A stretch of 64,000 nucleotides of DNA from Heterostelium album PN500 (lineage: Eukaryota; Evosea; Eumycetozoa; Acytosteliales; Acytosteliaceae). The DNA lies in contig NW_008805072.1 of assembly GCF_000004825.1 (NCBI RefSeq), positions 1,060,435 to 1,124,434 on the forward strand, given 5' to 3'. Of the stretch, positions 59,269 through 64,000 are shown in pieces. The position numbers and the translations under genes were made by a program. How positions within the stretch are numbered: the stretch's first letter is position 1; each line of letters opens with the position of its first letter. The notes beneath the pieces were generated by a model. That model saw nothing but the letters and a program-made list of their open reading frames with translations, was not told where the DNA came from and did not search any database.

Positions 59269-59928
59269 GATAAATATTTAAATTTAATAAATAAAATAAA
59301 AATAAAATAGATAAACAATAATTAATATAGAAACTTAAAAACTAATATAAAAAAATAATAAAAAACTTTAGATTAAACTTTATAATAATCAATCGAAAGT
59401 TTTAAAACTAATTATTAATTTAAATAAATTTTGTTAGTAAATATTTTAAAAGAAAGAAGCCACATTTTGGGTTACCTTTTCCCACCAGAACGAATAAATA
59501 AACTGTTTCTTTTTAGCATCTCTGTTCTGGAGATATCGATATTTAGGTGATCACAAAATCTCATGTATCAAAATATCTGAACTGATGGTTAATAAACAAA
59601 TTTAAATATCGATATCTCCAGAACAGAGATGCTAAAATGGGATCTTTGGTTAGAGACTTTATGTTATAATCGAAAAATGAAACCCCAATTTGTTTGGGAG
59701 ATTTTTTTGTGATAAAAGTGTTTGTGATTTCAATGCAAAGATCACAAAAAAATTAAAGTGTTTTGGTCTACCAAAAAACTTTCAACGAAAAAATCTTTTT
59801 TGCACAAAAAATACAGAACTTTTTTTTTTTATTTTTTTTATTCAATAAACAAATTGGAACTTTAATAAATTAATAATAAGACGAGATTATATATTATATT
59901 TATTTATTTCATTTGAATATAAAAAAAA
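59269..59928. promoter_or_regulatory. Divergent promoter of cluster genes A and B
   Basis: 660 bp between starts of opposite direction. It contains a 35-bp perfect inverted repeat (59511-59545 and 59603-59637, separate entry) placed about 240 bp upstream of gene A and 290 bp upstream of gene B, so nearly central. The rest is A/T-rich. Confidence 0.5.
59511..59637. repeat. 35-bp perfect inverted repeat with 57-bp spacer
   Basis: Left arm 59511-59545 begins TTTTAGCATCTCTG and ends ATATCGATATTTA. The right arm 59603-59637 is its exact reverse complement, and identity stops abruptly at both ends. The arms include CTCTGTTCTGGAGATATC and a short internal palindrome (ATATCGATAT). No open frame is inside and no target-site duplication is obvious next to the arms. 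It could form a strong hairpin in RNA, be a palindromic regulatory site for two genes, or be a small non-autonomous element. Confidence 0.9.
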
Positions 59929-62313
59929 ATGACAGAATCATATTCAATTATATCTACTTTTCAAAGTTGGAGACTTGCAAAAACAAAACAAGAACACCCA
60001 GAGTTTGATAGTATTGATATCAATACTTTGACCGCTGAAAATTTTTTGGCATTGTCAACATTCGATCGAGATACACAAGTCGATATCGTTCAAGACAAAG
60101 CCGAGCAGTTCTTTATAGATCTTGTTCTTTACCATCTTTCCAGTGAAGGATTGAATGCCCTCGGATCAAGCAAACCTTCTCTTAATGCCGATCTATTAGA
60201 GTTGGTTCAAGACCCTGCAGTCGTCACTTATTTTCAAAACTATGCTCCACTCTGGCTTCTCCAAACGATCTATCATCACGACCAAGCTTCATACCAATCC
60301 GATATTAAAGGTGGAGTAGTCGAGAATAGCATGTTTAGTCTCAATAAAAGCAATATTTTCATTCTTATCACCATGAAGTTGTATTACTTTGCACTCAAGC
60401 AATTGGTTCCAGCATTCCTACCATTTATTTATTGGAGCGATTTGAATCAATTCCAAATCAAAGTTAGAGTATACTTTAAAGACACCAATGTTATCAAAAA
60501 CTGGATGACCACTGCCATTCAATGCCAGAATGCGGATATTGGTAACCGACTATCATTCGATGCCGTTCGTTTCAATGAATTAAAGACCAAACTAGATCTC
60601 CTTCAACCGAACAACAGACTTTCAAATGACATTGTTGGTTCTCTCTGGTATTCACTGCTTTCCTACTACTCCACCAAGAATCTCATCAACAATCCAGTTA
60701 ACAGAAATATAGTTATCGCAACCAACCAAAGTATTCTCAACAGAATCATTGCCAATCCAGATAACCAGTTCAATACCCAAATCAATGATGCAACCACTGC
60801 TCTTGCTTGTGATAAGCCAACTTTGATCAATCTACTATCAGATTTGATGATCAAAGCAGCTTTAGAGACTCCATTCGATAACGTTGTTCCAGGAGCTGAT
60901 TTCCAATCTACGGCCAAACCATATACCAAAGAATTCATTGCCAAAACCCCGTTTACACCGCTCCAGGATAATTCAGATTTTCTCAGATTCGCCAATGCTA
61001 TATACTGTGCTTGTCATGTCGGAGTTTTAGCCTATGGAATCCTCAATGGTCATGATTACACTCTATTGGTTTTCTTTAACCCAGGTCTAATGTATATTGG
61101 AGAAGGACTCTTTATTTATAAATATGCTGATGGTATTGATCAAGGAAATATCTTTAGTGTGATGGGTGATTTCCTCAGATCTCTCACAAACGATATGGCA
61201 AAGGATGCAACAAATATTTTCACGGCTTTCCAAACATTGGTTCCAAGACTAATTCATCCAAACACTAGTGAGCATATAACTCGGTTAATTCCATCATTTT
61301 ACATTCTCACGAAAGATCAACAAGCATTCCAACTGTTCAAGTCCCAGAGCTCAATGATATTGGACTGGGGAAAACTAGCGGTCAACTTGCACAAGATGGA
61401 TGAAAATGAAGTAGATAACTGCATTCCTGGTCTTTTCACTGTTTTTAAAAAGGCTGGATGTGCTGCAACCTCCACTGCTCTCTTGCTTGGAAACAACCTC
61501 TATGGTCTATCATTGTGTGCAAGAGTTTACCCACAACTCGAAATGACCTTGAAACGATATGAACTGACCATTAAAGGTCAGTTTGATATTTCAAACATTC
61601 CAGACCCCATAGAAGTCTTTATCAACTCTGTTGAAGAGAAGTTTCGAATTGACTATGATGGTGCACAGTTTGATGACGATGGATGGGAGAGCTATTACGA
61701 ATCATTGGATCCAAGAATCCAACGTGGTATTGACATTTTGAAGGAAGTTCATAAAGATAATCTCAATGATATGTTTGTACTTCTCGCCGAAATGGAACAA
61801 AGAGTCAGAGAGCAAGAGTATAATAGATTTACCACTCAAATTGTTAAACTTGAAAACAATATCAATACAGTGCAAGGAGGAGATTGGAAAGCCATTCCCG
61901 GATCCCAAGCAACAGTAACCATTACCCGTCCAAGTCGATTAATTGCCACTCTTCAATTCTATTCCAATGTTTTAAATAATGGATATGGTTCAGATTCAAT
62001 TGATGTGACCTCTGCAATCAATAACCAACTTATGACTTTAGGAGGATGTATGTATTAAACATTAAATAATCAGATAAAAATCGAGAATAAAATACTAATA
62101 TGAATCAACACAACAATTTTAGATAACCAATACCCCTGGCCTGTAGGTACATCAATCAGTCATAGTAGAGATTGGTCAACTGGTTTTTCAATCACAGAGC
62201 AAATTCTTCAAGTAGGTGTCTATCAATATGATATTAGAGCCAGAATTAGAGGTTCTCTTCCAAGTGCTCAAGTGGATGCTCCTGCTGCTGTCCTTTTCAT
62301 TGCTCCATTGTAA
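59929..62313 (+). CDS. Cluster protein B: helical module, coiled coil and beta-rich C-terminal module
   Basis: Exons 59929-62047 and 62123-62313 (GTATGT...TTTTAG), 769 residues, no signal peptide. Residues 1 to about 270 match cluster protein A: IISTFQSWR, INTLTAENFLALSTF, GSSKPSLNADL, YAPLWLLQTIY, VPAFLPFIYWSDLNQFQIKV, RFNELKTKLDLLQPNNRLS. The middle is mostly helical and soluble. Near 610-650 is a heptad-like stretch (LLAEMEQRVREQEYNRF). The C-terminal 120 residues match cluster protein C: TTQIVK, GSQATVTI, SIDVTSAINNQLMT, YPWPVGTSIS and AAVLFIAPL. The intron falls inside this module. It therefore bridges the two module families of the cluster. Function unknown. Confidence 0.8.
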
Positions 62314-62861
62314 AAATGAATTCAAACGACTATTTAAATAAAAAAAATCAAGTTATAAATTTATCAATTTCATTTATTTTATTTTGTTGGTTATTTACAA
62401 TGAAAAAGTTAAAAAGAATTAAAACTCCTTCATGAAATGTAACCCCTCAAGATATTAATTAATTTAGTCAAAATCAATATCCCAATTTTTTTCACAAACA
62501 CAAAACTGTGATTAAACTCGTGATTGAGGATGTAAATGCGAGCGTTCGAGGATTGTTTTTTTCATTTTTTTCACAACTCGTTTTTTGTGATCAAAACCAA
62601 GTTCGAAAGAGGTTTGAACTTTTGGACCAACACACGTTTGCAAAATACAAATTTTGCAAAGATAATCTATTAAAGGATCATGATCTCTGAAGTGTTGCAA
62701 CCCATTTTTTGGATATCTTTTCTTTTAATTTGGAATATGGTGACAACAAAATACAAACTATATTTTTTTCAAAATAAAATGTATATATTTATTAAAACAG
62801 ATCAATCTTTTTAAAAGTTAATATATTTCTAAAATAATAATAAATAAAATTGAATAAAATA
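62314..62861 (+). promoter_or_regulatory. Spacer between cluster genes B and C
   Basis: 548 bp, mostly A/T-rich. It contains a perfect 10-bp hairpin at 62637-62660 (TTTGCAAAAT-ACAA-ATTTTGCAAA) and a slightly less A/T-rich patch at 62520-62640. The plus frame 62508-62690 overlaps this hairpin and lacks supporting features; I do not call it. Confidence 0.4.
62637..62660. repeat. Perfect 10-bp inverted repeat
   Basis: TTTGCAAAAT, a 4-base loop ACAA, then ATTTTGCAAA. It lies about 200 bp upstream of the gene C start and could be a hairpin or a dimeric protein-binding site. Confidence 0.7.
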
Positions 62862-63813
62862 ATGGCTTCAACATTAATCTTTAATGGTAGAGTTGATGGA
62901 TATGAATTAAATTATAAAAGTGATGGTTCCGCCACTTATACTTTAAATGGTGCTCTATTATGGAAGGTAAATTTTTATTTATTAGTTAAAAAACCAAACT
63001 AATGAGTGACTAATGTGTACTATTTAAATCTACTAGCAACAATGGATGACAGCTTGGTCAGATTATATTATGTTTAAAACAAGTGATAATAGAATTTGTT
63101 TATTATCATATATGGATATAAATGGTTTTTTATCGGGCGATATCTTGACAAACACAGGCTTCACACCATTACTCCGAACAAGCATGGATCAAAATTTGGA
63201 TTTCAAATATTTATCAGAGTTTTCAGATAAAAAAGATGTTGTTATTGCTTTGAATAAAACTGGAGGTCGTAAATTCTATACTATCAATCTCACAGGCTCC
63301 ACAATCACCGAATTCACACCAAGTTTCAGTGTAACATCAGAACTTTTCAAGAAATCCATGGACCTAGAAAAAAGATTGTCCAGACTAGAGAATTCCAGGG
63401 TCACTACTCAAATTGTCAAAGTTGCTACTCATGGAAATGTGGTAAACTCTACGGATTGGGTAACAATCGCAGGTTCACAAGCTTCAGTTGTCATTAACGT
63501 ACCAAGTAAAGTTGTTGCCATTGTCCAATACCACTCATTGGTTACGGGTAATCTGAGTGGTACCTATAGTATTGATGTTACATCTGCTCTTAACGGTAAT
63601 CTAATGACTAATGGAGGTATGAACAATGCATGGCCTGTTGGTTCTTCAATAAGTCAATGTAGCGCCTGGAACAATGGAGTTTCAGTGACTTCAGATATTC
63701 TTCAACCAGGAATTTACAATTATGAGATGAAAGCAAAATTAAGATTCACTCCTCCCGGTGGAGTAGGATCAGTAAATGGACCAGGTGCTGTTATCTTTAT
63801 CATGCCTCTGTAA
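62862..63813 (+). CDS. Cluster protein C: beta-rich N-terminus, coiled coil, shared C-terminal module
   Basis: Exons 62862-62966 and 63037-63813 (GTAAAT...TACTAG), 293 residues, no signal peptide. The first 130 residues are beta-strand-like with repeated aromatic/Gly turns (GRVDGYELNYKSDGSATYTL, then YIMFKTSDNRICLLSYMDI and KTGGRKFYTINLTGS). A short heptad region (LEKRLSRLENSRV) leads into TTQIVKV. The last 130 residues are the module shared with protein B: GSQASVVINVPSKVVAIVQY, YSIDVTSALNGNLMTNGG, WPVGSSISQCSAW, GAVIFIMPL. A coil followed by a beta sandwich is the layout of trimeric C1q/TNF-like or fibre-tip proteins, so a trimer is plausible. That is inference from layout, not from identified homologues. 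Confidence 0.75.
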
Positions 63814-63868
63814 AAATCGATTAAATAAATAAGAACAAGTTGAATACACGTTGGTAATCGCGATTTCT

Positions 63869-64000
63869 TTATTGAATTGTAATTTCATTGTTGCTTTTGA
63901 GATAGTGATGAAAACTATGTTGACTTTGACAACTCAATTGAGAAGTGCCACTTCTTATACTGTAAGTATCTCCTCTTCCATAATTATACTGGTTAGTTAA
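63869..64000 (-). CDS. 3' end of a further gene entering from the right
   Basis: The minus strand is open from base 64000 to a TAA at 63871-63869, giving 43 residues with normal codon composition: QYNYGRGDTYSIRSG, then SCQSQHSFHHYLKSNN, ending EITIQ. It converges on cluster gene C with 55 bp between the stops, a spacing seen elsewhere in this window. Too short to assign a family. Confidence 0.45.
   Translation of the reverse strand, partial: LTNQYNYGRGDTYSIRSGTSQLSCQSQHSFHHYLKSNNEITIQ

Noticed and set aside
62508-62690. 60-residue frame between cluster genes B and C
   Set aside because: Overlaps a perfect hairpin, has a matching open frame on the opposite strand and no domain.
1-64000. Retroelements, DNA transposons, CRISPR arrays
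   Set aside because: No reverse transcriptase, integrase, tyrosine recombinase or transposase motifs, no long terminal repeats and no regularly spaced repeats were seen; the only long inverted repeat (59511-59637) encloses 57 bp without coding capacity.

Overview
This window is nuclear DNA of a dictyostelid social amoeba. The spacers are extremely A+T rich. Introns are short, A/T-rich and bounded by GT...AG, and many proteins carry runs of Asn, Gln, Ser, Thr or Glu. Many products match families well known in Dictyostelium, such as crystal-protein-like esterases, sphingosine-1-phosphate lyase, INTS7, haspin-like kinase and P4-ATPase. Coding DNA is less A+T-extreme than I would expect for D. 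discoideum, so I infer another dictyostelid, but I cannot name the species. Exon coordinates below were worked out by hand from splice signals and reading-frame phase.

Layout. 1-10 kb: the 3' end of branched-chain keto-acid dehydrogenase E1-beta, an unknown Asn/Gln-rich four-exon gene, an S/Q/P-rich gene, a Myb/SANT-like regulator and a secreted cholinesterase-family esterase. 10-22 kb: sphingosine-1-phosphate lyase, a three-repeat tail-anchored protein, a tRNA-Ala, a secreted unknown, a J-domain gene that runs in frame into an acidic region and a chromodomain, and two tandem type I membrane paralogues. 22-31 kb: Integrator subunit 7, a small unknown, a peroxisomal CoA ligase and the rRNA methyltransferase Nop2. 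31-48 kb: a RING-H2 protein, a haspin-like kinase, mitochondrial EF-G, a small Cys/His protein, a decayed coding stretch, a secreted three-exon protein, a secreted protein with a chitobiase-type C-terminal domain, and cytosolic Phe-tRNA synthetase beta. 48-64 kb: a 3 kb gene-free stretch, a P4-ATPase, a BCS1-type AAA protein, and a three-gene cluster of unknown proteins that share modules. The 3' end of a further gene enters at the right edge.

Most genes are housekeeping singletons with no operon-like logic. Two local groupings are informative. The tandem membrane-protein pair (19.4-21.7 kb) is a recent duplication. The 57.4-63.8 kb cluster has two divergently transcribed proteins sharing a long N-terminal helical module, and two adjacent proteins sharing a C-terminal beta-rich module behind a coiled coil. 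A 35-bp perfect inverted repeat lies in the shared promoter. This cluster is the best candidate here for something undescribed.

Five protein genes (about 15.6, 18.7, 26.3, 30.2 and 52.1 kb) have single-base frame slips, most or all at short homopolymers. At least two of them (Nop2 and the flippase) are otherwise intact, so I read these as probable sequence errors, not gene death. I see no retroelements, DNA transposons or CRISPR arrays.
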